NCBI GenBank assembly: GCA_036873755.1
Contig: JAVTVY010020470.1
Location: 1-64,000, forward strand
Length of the DNA: 64,000 nt
Direction of reading: 5' to 3'
Origin: Hanleya hanleyi
Taxonomy: Eukaryota > Mollusca > Polyplacophora > Lepidopleurida > Hanleyidae
The notes below the pieces were generated by a model. The model did no database searches. It saw nothing but the letters and a program-made list of their open reading frames with translations, and was not told where the DNA came from. The position numbers were made by a program, and so were the translations under genes. Positions 13,843 through 25,883 of this stretch are shown piece after piece. Positions within the stretch are counted from its first letter, which is position 1. Each line of letters starts with the position of its first letter.

Positions 13843-14385
13843 AAATATAAAGACTTACATTTGTTCGGCCTAGAAAATAGATGTTTTGATTACAGACGAG
13901 TATGTCCAACTTACCTTGTGGAGAAATTCACCACTGAAATTCAGTCGCCCCAAAAATGACATAGTGGAATCATAGATGCGTCCCTCACTCCTACAATGTA
14001 GGATATATGAATATTTACGTCTGTTTGGCCTAGAAATAAGATGCGGTGTCTCATGCATGCATCATTGTCGCATTGTAGCATTCTTGCTGTTGTCTTTGTG
14101 AGAGTCCGCGTTGTCAGCCTTCTGCGTTTTAAATGCAAACACTGCGGATATTGCATAGTCAGCGTTGTCAGCAATATAAAGCAGACTGCAGTGTCTGCAT
14201 TGTCAGCATTCTTGCTCTTGTCTTTTAAAGGGTTTCCCGTTTGTCAGTATTCTGTGTTTTTTAAAAGGAAACACTGCGGACATTGTATTGTCAGCCCTTT
14301 GCTAAGTACCCACAATATTGTCTTCCACTACAATTAGATAATGTAACCACCAGCGAGATTGTTCGTCTCACAACCAGGAGAATAT
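13843..14385 (+). repeat. 543-bp duplicated block, copy A
   Basis: Non-satellite sequence followed by two diverged monomers; it recurs 953 bp downstream at 14796-15338 with few differences. Shared marks are AAATATAAAGACTTACATTT at the left and CACAACCAGGAGAATAT at the right. It interrupts the decayed end of the forward array. Confidence 0.9.
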
Positions 14386-14795
14386 CAAGGTGTCGGCATT
14401 GTCAGCATTCTTGCTCCTGTCTGTTAGAGGGTCCTCTTTGACAGCGTTCTGCGTTTTAAATGCAAACACTGCGGATATTACGTAGTCAGTGTTGTCAGCA
14501 TTGTAAGTCTGATACTGCAGTGTCCTCATTGTCAGCATTCTTGCTGCTGTCTCTTAGCATTCTTGCTCCTGTCTCTTAGAGGGTCCGCGTTGTCAGCATT
14601 CTGCATTTTAAAAGCAATCACCGCGGATATTGCATAGTCAGCATTGCCAGCCTTTTAAAATAGAAACTGCAGTGTCGGCATTGTCAGCATTGCTGCTCCT
14701 GTCTTTTAAAGGGTCCGCATTTACAGCGTTCTGCGTTTTCAATGCAAACACTGCGGATATTGCATAGTCAACGTTGCCAGCATTATAAAACAGAT
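14386..14795 (+). repeat. Satellite monomers between the duplicated blocks
   Basis: About three degenerate monomers of the same family, with GTCAGCATTCTTGCTCCTGT cores. They separate the two 543-bp blocks, so the duplicated unit is about 953 bp of block plus monomers. Confidence 0.8.
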
Positions 14796-15338
14796 AAATA
14801 TAAAGACTTACATTTGTTCGGCCTAGAAAATAGATGTTTTAATTACAGACGAGTATGTCCAACTTACCTTGTGGAGAAATTCAACACTGAAATTCAGTTG
14901 CCCTAAAAGTGAGATAGTGGAATCATAGATGCGTCCTTCACTCCTACAATGTAGGATATATGAATATTTACATCTGTTTGGCCTAGAAATAAGATGCGGT
15001 GTCTCATGCATGTATCATTGTCGCATTGTAGCATTCTTGCTGTTGTCTTTGTGAGGGTCCACGTTGTCAGCCTTCTGCGTTTTAAATGCAAACACTGCGC
15101 ATATTGCATAGTCAGCGTTGTCAGCAATATAAAGCAGACTGCAGTGTCCGCATTGTCAGCATTCTTGCTCTTGTCTTTTAAAGGGTTTCCCGTTTGTCAG
15201 TATTCTGTGGTTTTTTAAAGCAAACACTGCGGATATTGTATTGTCAACCCTTTGCTAAGTACTCACAATATTGGCTTGCACTACAATTAGCTAATGTAAC
15301 CACCAGCGAGATTGTTCGTCTCACAACCAGGAGAATAT
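14796..15338 (+). repeat. 543-bp duplicated block, copy B
   Basis: Second copy of 13843-14385. Identity stops at the shared GAGAATAT, immediately before TTACAG and the possible exon that starts near 15344. Copy A instead continues into satellite at that point. Confidence 0.9.
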
Positions 15339-15343
15339 TACAG

Positions 15344-15731
15344 CACAAAGATAAAGAAGAGAACGCCATCATCAGAAGAAGGGGAAGCAGCGTGTAAGAA
15401 AGCCGAAGAGGTTGGATTTGGTAGCTTGGTGAGCCTGAAGAATAAAGGTAGGAAGCCGATGAAAGTATTCTTCAAGAAGCTGCCCGATGATGTGGAAAAG
15501 GAGAAATTGTCAGCTTTTGGAATAACCGAAGAAAGATACAGTCAGCAATTCTTCTTACCTTTGCCATCATCATGTGAATTTGCGGATGATCTGATTAGTA
15601 GGCACCCCGATGCAGCGAATTTGAAAATAGCTATCGAAAAACAGAAGCAGATTTCGCAAAAAGAAACACATCAGGAGACGAATGAAAGCCCCGTCGAATT
15701 GGCAACAGACGACACAACAGGGAACGGATGA
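15344..15731 (+). CDS. Possible internal exon or gene fragment, unknown product
   Basis: An open frame of about 129 codons lies downstream of TTACAG, which could be a splice acceptor. The product is rich in Lys, Glu and Gln and has a patterned centre (KVFFKKLP, RYSQQFFLPLP, ADDLISRHPD). That looks coding rather than repeat-derived. No ATG opens it; the frame enters from upstream. It ends at TGA 15729-15731, and a different frame then stays open to about 15868 (AVSAIEGKMVEIRMKREE). This suggests a frameshift. A good donor-like site (CACCAG|GTAAGTA) follows near 15919-15920. I do not recognise the family. A decayed host-gene exon caught at the satellite edge is the likeliest reading. Confidence 0.35.
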
Positions 15732-15789
15732 AAGCCGTGTCAGCCATTGAAGGGAAAATGGTAGAAATTCGCATGAAGAGAGAAGAAGG

Positions 15790-16330
15790 AATCAAACGAT
15801 GGAGTGGAAAGGAAAGATTTTGCAAGAAATTTGTGATGAGTAATGTGTCATCGTTGTATAGGATTTGAGAAAACATTTGGACAACAGAGTTGATACAAGA
15901 GAACTTGTACTGTCACCAGGTAAGTAAAGGAAACATGGCAGTGCGATTTGATCACGTGAAGTGCTACTGAACATTATGTGAAATTGTCTTGATATCTTTA
16001 ATACGCTCTGTTAGCTTTCATAGAAAAACACGAGTTTTCCGTGCGTTGGTTTCCCATGGCGTAAATGGTGATACAGACATATCGCATGGTGTTGTATTTG
16101 CCTCCTGTTTTGTAATGCCATTTGACACAAAGTGGAAGACTTTTGTTGAAAGCCAATGGGTGGGATTGCAACACTGGCATGCCGCGCAATATGCATGATT
16201 TCAATGTACATAATTATGGGTCAGCCAGTCAGCCTGAATTATGAGAATGATCGCTGCTATGATTTTCCAAGGATATACGGATTTATATTTGCGAAAGTTT
16301 TGTAAGACCAAGTATGGCTGCACACTGAAA
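15790..16330 (+). repeat. Gene-fragment-like block, copy 1 of 3
   Basis: Diverged but clearly related sequence recurs at about 17260-17560 and 17590-18010. Shared stretches are CGATTTGATCACGTGAAGTG, TCATAGAAA and TTATGAGAATGATCG. Copy 1 carries the exon end and donor-like site. The spread fits old tandem duplication of the end of a gene. Confidence 0.75.
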
Positions 16331-17259
16331 GATTTTTTCCCATATTTTCTTCGAGAATGTTGACATTGTCAATAGCGATAACATTGTACTGATTGATTTC
16401 AACACATTTCAGATTTTTCAGAAGCCTTCATATTTGAACAGTACCGTCCAATTTTTTTTTGACAGTAAAGTATAATCGTTTTTAAGAGCAATGATGGAAA
16501 CGTAGGCGTAAGGGATGTTTTGTACACCTAATATGGTTCATTGTTTATTAAACATGCCATCCTATATGAAAGTTTCTGTCCATTTTATTCGGACGTCTAC
16601 GTCGGAGTTTATCGAAATTAAGTTAATGCGGCATATGCTTTCATTCTTGCAGCCTGCATTAGAATTTAAAAAAAAAATGACCACTATCGCTCTTTTGATA
16701 ATACATCACGCACACTTGAAATAACTTTGTAATTCCCTTGATATCAAACGGTAGTATTGTAGTTTCATGTACAGAGGTTAATTACCTGGGGAGACGTCAT
16801 AATATATCCGTATTCTGAGTTGAAGAAGGTTTCTGATGCCGCATAAAGTAATAACAGGGGTTTCCGGTGTGTGTCGCTTATAACCCAGGGCCAGTGAAAT
16901 AGCTGAACGATAAATCGCACACACTTCCATGACCGTACCCGGCATTATTGACGTTTGCGGTAATGAATACGAATACATTATGACGTCGCCCTATGTAATT
17001 GATCCACGGTACATGAAACAACAGTACATTTGGGTTATATATGGAGAGAATTCTATACCGGTAGTTTTTTTCAACTGCGATATATTACTTACGGAGTAAT
17101 TGTAGTGATTTTGTAGAGTTCAAAGAAACTTTATGCACAGTTAAATAGTGTTTTTTGACGAGCTTGAAATTAGACGACTAATTAAAAAAGACAGATTTGA
17201 TAGTATAATATTGCATATATAAACAATCGCATCAGTCCAATACGTGGAAGAGGGACTGG
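16331..17259. other. No gene recognised
   Basis: AT-rich sequence with short A and T runs. Frames of 60-70 codons here lack motifs or coding character. I see no element ends. Confidence 0.5.
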
Positions 17260-17560
17260 ATTAAACGATAGAGAACAAAAAAGATTATGCAACTTATGCA
17301 ACCAACGTTCTCCTTAGTGCATGGATGACTGATGTGTCCTCGTTGTAAAGGTTTTGATGATCAACTTTCATACAACGAATTGCTATTGTCACTGGTAAAT
17401 ACCTTTACGTTGAAAGGAACATGACAGTACGATTTGATCACGTGAAGTGGTAATAGACATTATGGCAAATTGTCTTCATATATATAATTATGCTTTGTTA
17501 GATTTCATAGAAATAGAGTTTACCATACGTAAATGATAATACTGATTGTATGGTATGGCG
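17260..17560 (+). repeat. Gene-fragment-like block, copy 2 of 3
   Basis: Matches 15790-16090, including TGTCCTCGTTGTA, GATTTGATCACGTGAAGTGG and the downstream TTAGATTTCATAGAAATAG. The donor-like site of copy 1 appears here as CACTGGTAAATAC. No long frame is open. Confidence 0.7.
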
Positions 17561-17589
17561 TTCTATTTGTGGACACGTTTTCTTCATAT

Positions 17590-18010
17590 CTGTATACAAT
17601 GAAGGGAACATGGCAGTACGATTTGATCACGTGAAGTGGTAATAGACATTATGGCAAATTGTCTTCATATATTTAATACGCTTTTTTAGATTTCATAGAA
17701 ATAGTTTACCATGCCTAAATGGTAATACTGACTGTATGGTATGGCGTTCTATTCGTCTTCCTTTTGTGATGTGATTTGCAACAACTTAAACACGTTTTCT
17801 TCATATCTACGGATGGGAATGCAACACTGGCGTAAGGAGGAGTCTGAATGATTACAAGGTGACCGACATAATTATAGGTCAACCAGTCTAGATGATTTTT
17901 CTGGATTATGAGAATGATCGTTGCTCTAATTCATCCTTCTTAACGAATATACAGATTGATATTTCCAAAAGTCTTTTAAGACAGAGTGAGAATTGTATGC
18001 TGAAAATGTC
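17590..18010 (+). repeat. Gene-fragment-like block, copy 3 of 3
   Basis: Starts at the shared GGGAACATGGCAGTACG and continues through segments also seen at 16100-16330 (GGGATTGCAACACTGGC-like, ATTATGAGAATGATCG-like). Copies 2 and 3 resemble each other more than either resembles copy 1. No open gene remains. Confidence 0.7.
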
Positions 18011-18419
18011 TGTAGTATGAATCATTTTTGCTGTGCAGTTGTTCTTAAGGAGAACGATACAAACGTGGACATACGAGTAACGCATCTGTTCTACATTATA
18101 ATATTTTTCGTTTATAGTAGAACCAGAATAATCCATATAGAAAGTGAATCCATAGTCAAAAATATGAATAAATTGTTATTTATATGGAAAAGAAATATAA
18201 CACATTGATTATGCCGTATTACTCTGTGTGATTTTGATTAATTCGGGGGGGGGGCTTTCCGTCATCTGTGACGTCATCAAGGGTTACTGTTGGTGTTAAC
18301 CTGAAGTATGTATACTGTATGGGTTTCAGATGCTGACGGTGCAGACAAGGAATATGACACGAAAAAGCGAGACGAAAATTATGATGTTGTACATCGCTGA
18401 TATGGGATGTTCATTTAAT

Positions 18420-21400
18420 ACTCCCCCTACGTAAAGAACGCTGACAAACGGAGTAACTGCAGCGTCCACCTTTTAAACGCAGAAGGCTGGCAGTATGGAG
18501 ACCGAATAATTACGAGTGGAGGAATGCTGTGTAACGCCGATACTCCATTCTCTGTTTGATGAGGCTTAAAACGTTGACAGAGCATTTTCAATTTTTTTAG
18601 AATGACAAGTCTGACTGCAGTTCACTACATTGTCGGTATTTGAAGCGCAGAATGCTAAAAGTGGAAACACGGCAAAATTACAAGAGGAAGAATGTTATAC
18701 AAAGCTAAAAACGTATAAAAGACATTTTCGGCTTTATTAGCCTTGCAAGTACATTGCAGTGTCCGCGTTCAAAACGCGGCATGCTGACCATGCGGACCCT
18801 TTAAAAGACAAGAGGAAACATGCTGACAACGCAGTCGCTGCAGTGAAAGTTAATTATCTTTTTCTACGAGTACAACGCTGACAACGTAGCACGCGGCAAG
18901 TTAGAGTCTGCGTTATAAACGCAGAACGCTGACTGTGTGGACATCCAAATCACTACAGCAAAACTGCTGACAGTTTCGACACTGCAGTCTCTGTTTTAAA
19001 ATGCTGCCATCGCTGATTATGCAATATCCGCAGTATTTGCTTGTTAAACGCAGAACGCTGTCAACGCGGAGCCTTTAAAAGAGAGAAGCCAGAATGCTGA
19101 CAATGCCGACACTGCATACTCTGTTTATAATGCTGACAACGCTGACTACACAATATCCGCAGTGTTTGCTTTTAAAACGCAGAACGCTGACGATGCGGCC
19201 CCTTCGAAAGACAAGAGCAATAATGCTGACAATGCCGACAAAGCAGTCTCTGTTTTATAATGCTGACAACGCTGACTATGCAATATCCGCAGTGTTTGCT
19301 TTTAAAACGCAGAACGCTGACGACGCGGCCCCTTTGAAAGACAAGAGCGAGAATGCTGACAATGCCGACACAGCAGTCTCTGTTTTATAATGCTGACAAC
19401 GCTCACAATGCCGACACAGCAGTCTCTGTTACGCTGGCTATACAATATCCGCAGACACTGCAGACAGACAGATGCGGACACTGCAGTCTCAGATTTATAA
19501 GGCTGATAACGCTGACTATACGTATCCGCAGTGTTTGCTTCAAAACGCAGAACGCTGACAACGCGGACTCTTTGAAAGACAAGAGCAAAAATGCTAACAA
19601 TGCCGAGACTGCAGTCTCTGTTTTATAATGATGACAATGCTGACTATGCAATATCCGCAGTGTTTGGTTTAAAACTCAGAACGCTGACGACGTGGACCCT
19701 CTAAAAGAGAGGAGCGAGAATGCTGACAATGGGGACACTGCAGTCTCAGATTTATAAGGCTGACAACGCTGACTATGCAATATCCGCAGTGTTTGCTTTT
19801 AAAACGCAGAACGCTGACAACGCGGACCCTTTAAAAGACAAGAGCAAGAATGCTGACAATACGGACACTGCAGACTCAGATTTATAAGGCTGACAACGCT
19901 GACTATACATAACCGCAGTGTTTGCTTTAAAACGCAGAAGGCTGACAAAGCGGACCCTTTAAAAGACAAGAGCAAGAATGCTGACAATGCCGACACTGCA
20001 GTTATGTTTTATAATGCTGACAACGCTGACTATACAATATCCGCAGTGTTTGCTTTTAAAACGCAGAACGCTGACAACGCAGACCCTTTGAAAGACAAAC
20101 ACAAGAATGCTGACAATGTGGACACTGTTTTAAAATGCTGACAACGCTGACTATGCAATATCCGCAGTGTTTGCTTTCAAAACGCAGAACGCTGACAACG
20201 CGGACACTTTAAAAGACAAGAGCAAGAATGCTGACAATGCGGACACTGCAGTCCCAGATTAATAAGGCTGATAACCCTGACCATACATATCAGCAGTGTT
20301 TGCTTTAAAACGCAGAACGCTGACAACGCGGACCCTTTGAAAGACAAGAGCAAGAATGCTGACAATGCCGAGAGTGCAGTCTCTGTTTTATAATGCTGAC
20401 AATGCCGACTATGCAATATCCGCAGTGTTTGCTTTTAAAACGCAGAACGCTGACAACGCGGACCCTTTAAAAGACAAGAGCAAGAATGCTGACAATGTGG
20501 ACACTGCAGTCTCTGTTTTATAATGCTGACAATGCTGACTATGCAATATCCGCATTTATAATGCTGACAACGCTGACTATACAATATCCGCAATGTTTGC
20601 TTTTAAAACGCAGAACGCTGACAACGCAGACCCTTTGAAAGACAAGCACAAGAATGCTGACAATGTGGACACTGTTTTAAAATGCTCACAACGCTGACTA
20701 TGCAATATCTGCAGTGTTTGCTTTCAAAACGCAGAACGCTGACAACGCGGACCCTTTAAAAGACAAGAGCAAGAATGCTGACAATGCGGACACTGCAGTC
20801 TCTGTTTTATAATGCTGACAATGCTGACTATGCAATATCCGCAGTGTTTGCTTTTAGAACGCAGAACGCTGACAAAGCGAACCCTTTAAAAGACAAGAGC
20901 AAGAATACTGGACACTGCAGTCTCAGATTTGTAAGGCTGACAACGCTGACTATACAATATCCGCAGTGTTCGCTTTTGAAACGCAGAACGCTGACAACGC
21001 AGACCCTTTGAAAGACAAGCACAAGAATGCTGACAATGTGGACACTGCAGTCTCTGTTTTATAATGCTGACAACGCTGACTATGCAATATCCGCAGTGTT
21101 TGCTTTTAAAACGCAGAACGCTGACAACTCGAACCCTTTAAAAGACAAGAGCAAGAATGCTGACAATGCGGACACTGCAGTCTCAGATTTATAAGGCTGA
21201 CAACGCTGACTATACGTATCCGCAGTGTTTGCTTCAAAACGCAGAACGCTGACAACGCGGACCCTTTGAAAGACAAGAGCAAAAATGCTGACAACGCAGT
21301 GTCTGCATTGTAGTCTGGAAGACTGCAGTCTCTGTTTTATAATGCTGACAATGCTGACTATGCAATATCCGCAGAACGCTGACAACGCGGAACCTTTAAA

Positions 21401-21650
21401 AGACAAGGGGAAGAATGCTGACAACGCAGTGTCTGCATTGTAGCTTAAATCACTCCCTCTACAAGAACAACGCTGACAAGCGGAGTAACGCTGATAATGC
21501 CGACTCTGCGGTCTCTGCTTTGTTGGGCTTACAACGCTGACTATCCCAGTGTCAGCGTTCAACTTGAAGAACGCTGACAGAAGAACGCCGACATTGTCGA
21601 CACGGAAAATGAAAAGAACAAGGATGATGTACAAGGCTAACAACGGCGAC
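18420..21650 (-). repeat. Satellite array in inverted orientation
   Basis: The monomer of the 1-13.8 kb array reads in reverse complement here (AATGCTGACAACGCTGACTA, AACGCAGAACGCTGACAACG). The 18420-18760 part is degenerate; 18760-21420 is a regular array; 21420-21650 is degenerate again. Both degenerate margins contain a related AACGCTGACAA(A)CGGAGTAAC motif. I saw no 3.1-kb higher-order period, so this arm seems older or less homogenised. Confidence 0.95.
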
Positions 21651-21940
21651 AGTGCGGATTACATCCTCTCTCTCTACGTGTACCGCGCCCCCACCCACCC
21701 ACCCGCCCTTAAAAATTGAAGGGAGTTAATCCCTTGAAAATGGAAGGTTGAATTTTCTCCCGTGCTTCCTTACATGAAGTATGGACCGAAGGTGAAGGGG
21801 GAGTAATGATTTTGATAGAGTAAGTGTTGGCAGTGTCAGATCGGCCGGTGTTTTTAATGGGGGGAGGGAGGGAGGGAGAACATTTCAGAATTGTTGGCCT
21901 GGGGATAGGAACAAATATAATTCACAGAATTACCTTGAAT

Positions 21941-22321
21941 TCAAAATAATAGACAATGGGGAATGTGTAACTCTGTGCACTTCCCATTATTGAGGCAAGT
22001 CAGTCTCTCCATGTTAACTGAGTGTGGCTCTAAAATCAGATGTACAGGGTTAACACAAGCTGGGGTGTGGCATAGGTGGCTCACATCCAGGGTGTCACCA
22101 TCAGAATTATATCCGGGCAGATCATATGTTTTTGTGGAAATCATATACTGAAGGCGATGTGCCCTGAACTCGGTCTTCACACCATTTGGCGAAATAAATA
22201 CAATGCGCCCATATCCATCCAGCTTTTTGGCCCCATGCCACACAAAGCACCCATAATTTTCAGGATTTGGGCAACAGTGCCTCAAAATCCTCTTTTGTGC
22301 ATCTGCAAACCATGCATCCAT
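21941..22321 (-). CDS. HNH (His-Me finger) endonuclease-like protein, zf-His_Me type
   Basis: ATG at 22321 opens a 126-residue frame. Residues 79-104 carry a compact His/Cys core: SHLCHTPACVNPVH followed by LEPHSVNMER. This is the signature of the zinc-binding loop family of homing-endonuclease-like proteins (PF05551 type). His82 is the candidate catalytic base, Asn91 and His94 sit in the NP-H pattern, and Cys84, Cys89, Cys109, Cys115 and Cys123 are candidate metal ligands. The N-terminal half (WHGAKKLDGYGRI, FRAHRLQYM) fits the strand region seen before the finger in such proteins. The length suits a complete small protein and no break is visible. It stands alone, with no transposase beside it. 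A DNA nuclease function is inferred from the family; cellular role and expression are unknown. Confidence 0.72.
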   Translation of the reverse strand: MDAWFADAQKRILRHCCPNPENYGCFVWHGAKKLDGYGRIVFISPNGVKTEFRAHRLQYMISTKTYDLPGYNSDGDTLDVSHLCHTPACVNPVHLILEPHSVNMERLTCLNNGKCTELHIPHCLLF

Positions 22322-23980
22322 GTTTTTGATAACTTTAAAACTACCTGGGACTCAATGCAAAATATGGTAAAAAATTACTGTCAGCATCTTCAGGTTGCAC
22401 ACCACTAAATGATGGCCTTACTATTTATGTAGTAAATTGGCATGGCACATCCAAGCAAAAAGGTATTCCCAATATTTCGCGGCCACTAATAACATGTATC
22501 ATCAGATAGATTGACCTTTTGCCTTCAAAAATATCAGAAATTGAGGGTATGTTATGTACCATTTTTCTTGGCTAAAAACGTCTCTTGTGAATGAGGTCAT
22601 AGCATCAGACTCACTATGGCAACCATTGGGGTGTGTCAGAAAGTTTTAATAGAAATATATTTTTTATCTACTATGTGACCAGAAAACTTATATAATTCTG
22701 AAGACCACATATTGTATGAAGAAATGTAAAAATATGAAACTAACCATTCCACTTCCGGGAGGAATATGGACCAATCACAAAAGCCGATTTTTTACTCTCC
22801 GGGATAATCCTCGGTACAAGAAATCATCCATTTGGTGGTGTGTAACCAGCATAGCCACACATGCACACACATTCTAGCAGATTGGCAGACCGCAAGAGTA
22901 GTCTCCCCTACACCAGTGGTGAGACCAGCTAAACATATCAGTCTCTGAATCACATATAATAAAATAATTCTCAATAAAACTAAACACATAAGTTTGGCCT
23001 TAACAACATTAATGTGTGTTGTATTGACAGTCACGTCCTGAAAGTTTATCATAGGCGGAAGAATGGTCTGTTTGGGTTGCAGTATATAGCCGAAAAAATC
23101 ACAAAATATATGTTTTAATGATATAGTTCACTTTCAAATAGATTCTATCAGAACACCCTACCGAATCGGCAAGTATGATGGTAGGTAAACACCGCCGATC
23201 ACGTGTCAAATCAGTCAATGGTAGGTTTTCCGGTGCTTTCGTTATCAAGCGTGGGCGTGTGTCTGACCAGACGACAGTGACCACAGCCGAAAATGAACGA
23301 TTTTCAGCATATCGATGACAGGTATGGTTACTGGTGTCCAGTCATTTTGTGATGGAAGAGATATCGTACTATATTGTCACCAAATGTAGGGTTATTACTA
23401 TTTCAAGTTAACAAAATTTTTAAACATTTTTGCGGCGAGAGGCGTTTTTAGGTGTTGGTGGACACTCCATGGTAGGTATTAGCATCGAATTATAGTGTGA
23501 GAAAATGAGCACAAAATGAACACGTGGGAACTTACTACCTGCCTCATGTATCACTGACTCATTCATCTCTCGATTCCTTTCACTTGTGTGTGTTAAAGAG
23601 GAATATGAACCATTAATAGTTTATTCTCTGTCTATCTGATATTACGACAGTCCACGGTATATCATCATCGGATCGATCGACCTTTGGTAGCAGGATTAGA
23701 TTTATTTTTATTTTTTGTATCTGCCCACTTCAATTTCAATATAGTGAGTGCTCAACCTCAGATGCGTTAATTGCTTGAGGAAACAACGTTGTTTCATGAG
23801 TTGCAGGTAAGGAGAGAACTCAAGTTTTTACTTAATTTTGCTGTAAGTTCGTAACTTCGCATCAGATGTAGTAATACTACGAAAATATACATCGAAGGCA
23901 GATGTCAACATCTCTTTAATCTCTAAAATTAAAGATGAGGTTAAGTCATGAATATATATGAGATGTCGAGCAAATGAGTC
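22322..23980. other. No gene recognised
   Basis: Mixed-composition sequence without convincing frames, motifs or inverted repeats. Frames of 60-86 codons on the minus strand look random. Confidence 0.5.
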
Positions 23981-24130
23981 GATTTGCTGATATCTGCAAA
24001 TGAGTGATATCACCAAATCATTTGATATCAGCGAATCATTTGATCATATCAGCGAAACATTTGCAGATATCAGCAAATCGACTGATTTGCTGATATTAGC
24101 AAATCATTTGATGATATCATTAAATATGGC
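23980..24130. repeat. GATATC-rich minisatellite, block 1
   Basis: Short irregular repeats of about 18-20 bp built on GATATCAGCAAATCATTTG. The unit contains the palindrome GATATC and near-complementary CAAAT and ATTTG, so both strands read alike. Confidence 0.85.
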
Positions 24131-25060
24131 GGAAAGCGAATATAAACCTGAATGTAAATGCCTGCTCCCTTCACATGTTGTTGATAAATTAATTATCACC
24201 TAAGACCCTCTGCCGACAAATCACATTTACTACTTAATTACAGACAATTACAATATATCAATAACACACATATTCATTAGATCAGCATTTGAGTATAAAG
24301 GGGGTGAGACGAAAGGAAAATTACTTTTGCAGCATACTTTTTTAAGCCATAGTACGGTCGCAATCGTGAAAGGAAAATTGCGGACAATTTGCGTTTGCTA
24401 TTTATCATAAATATTGAATATTTCTTCTGGTTGCAATTTAGAAAATATATCCAATATTTAGCATTTGTGCTAATTATACAATATATTGTCTTTGAGAACA
24501 GGCAAGTCAAAGTGCTAACTAGCAGTAATCTTAGAAATTATCTTCAAAGTAGCACACCCCTTTCCAAATATCACTGATTTTAGAAATTATTTGCGAAGTA
24601 GCAGATCTGCTAAATAGCATGCGTGACAATAATAACCATTATTATATTTATTAGAGTGTGTCCCTATATAAATTGTAATGAGATAAAACTGCATATTCCC
24701 CGGTCAACAAAACTGCATATTCCACCCCCCATGGAATATACACTAAAGTGAGATAATTACAACAGAGGTCGCCCCGTTCTCTCAGTTGCGCTGCAAACAG
24801 CCCATCACGGAGCAGTTCGTCAAGTTGATTTTAGCTGGAGAACACAGCAGAAATAAATTATCTCCCTCCCCCCCCCCCTCCATTTAATTGTAAGTAGAAT
24901 CGTACCCAAGCACATTATTGGAGTAACTAACAAGCGGCATCGAACAACTATACGTGCGTTGCGAGATTTACACGATAGTAGTGAAGCAGCTTCGAATCAG
25001 TGGAATCTCGTGCATGAAAAATAATGTTGCTGGCGATTGCCCACTGAAAGCAATCAACTC
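24131..25060. other. No gene recognised; low-complexity tracts
   Basis: AT-rich, with a C-run near 24866-24875. The phrase AACTGCATATTCCCC occurs near 24689 and 25280, flanking the Penelope-like fragment. No gene is supported. Confidence 0.45.
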
Positions 25061-25215
25061 AGAAGGATTGCGCTCTTACAAAATAAACATAAAAACATTA
25101 TTTTGCTCGAGAGATAATAACACAAGGCTATTCTATGGATAACAACTTCTTTATTGCTGTGGAGCTGACGTTTCGTTGGAGATACTTCCAACTTTTTCAA
25201 AGCTAATGGAGAGAT
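25061..25215. mobile_element. Penelope-like element terminal fragment (candidate)
   Basis: The stretch AACAACTTCTTTATTGCTG followed by GACGTTTCGTTGG resembles the ends of Penelope-like retroelements, where GAAACGTC (reverse strand) belongs to a degenerate hammerhead ribozyme. A perfect hairpin (GTTGGA, six-base loop, TCCAAC) spans 25175-25192, where stem II would sit. No reverse transcriptase or GIY-YIG frame is nearby, so only a terminal piece is present. The call rests on motif memory. Confidence 0.42.
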
Positions 25216-25439
25216 AATAGATTAGCACAGAGTCGGCTGTGCATATTGCCCTCGCCTATGCACAACCTCGGGGCAACGAAACTGCATATTCCCCTCAAAA
25301 CAAGGCAATATTTTCATATTTCTGCACCTTAATGGAAAATAATGGAGCGAGCTTGTGAAACGGAACATGCGCTGTGAGGAGGTTTATTCTCGTTCTGAAC
25401 AGGGAGCCTTCCCTGTTATGGTTCCTACTTTGACATTTC

Positions 25440-25665
25440 GTCATGTTTAATGATATCATCAAATATAAAGCATTTGTTGATATCATCAAATCATATGGTG
25501 ATATCAGCAAATCATTTGCTGATATCATCAAATGATTTTCTGATATCAGCAAATTGTTGATATTAGCAAATATTTGCTGATATCAGCAAATATTTGATGA
25601 CACCAGCAAATATTTAATGATATCATCAAATGATTTGAAGATATTCGCAAGTATTTGATGATACC
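25440..25665. repeat. GATATC-rich minisatellite, block 2
   Basis: Same family as 23980-24130: alternating GATATCA, GCAAAT and ATTTG at about 18-22 bp spacing, around ten irregular units. The two blocks lie 1.4 kb apart and bracket the Penelope-like fragment. Confidence 0.85.
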
Positions 25666-25883
25666 AAATACTGAATAAATAGTCAAATGGCTTGCGAGGT
25701 AGCGAGGTCCGGTCCGGAAGACTGGGCTGCTTAACCCGGCGTATACATTCTGCAGTATGTATGCTCATATGTACCTACATGTTGACCTATATATTACAAA
25801 AGAACTTGTATCTGCTTTACAAACACTGAGTACGCTGGGAGAATTGAGTTCTAAATATTTAAAGTTTGTTTACTACCACCGGC

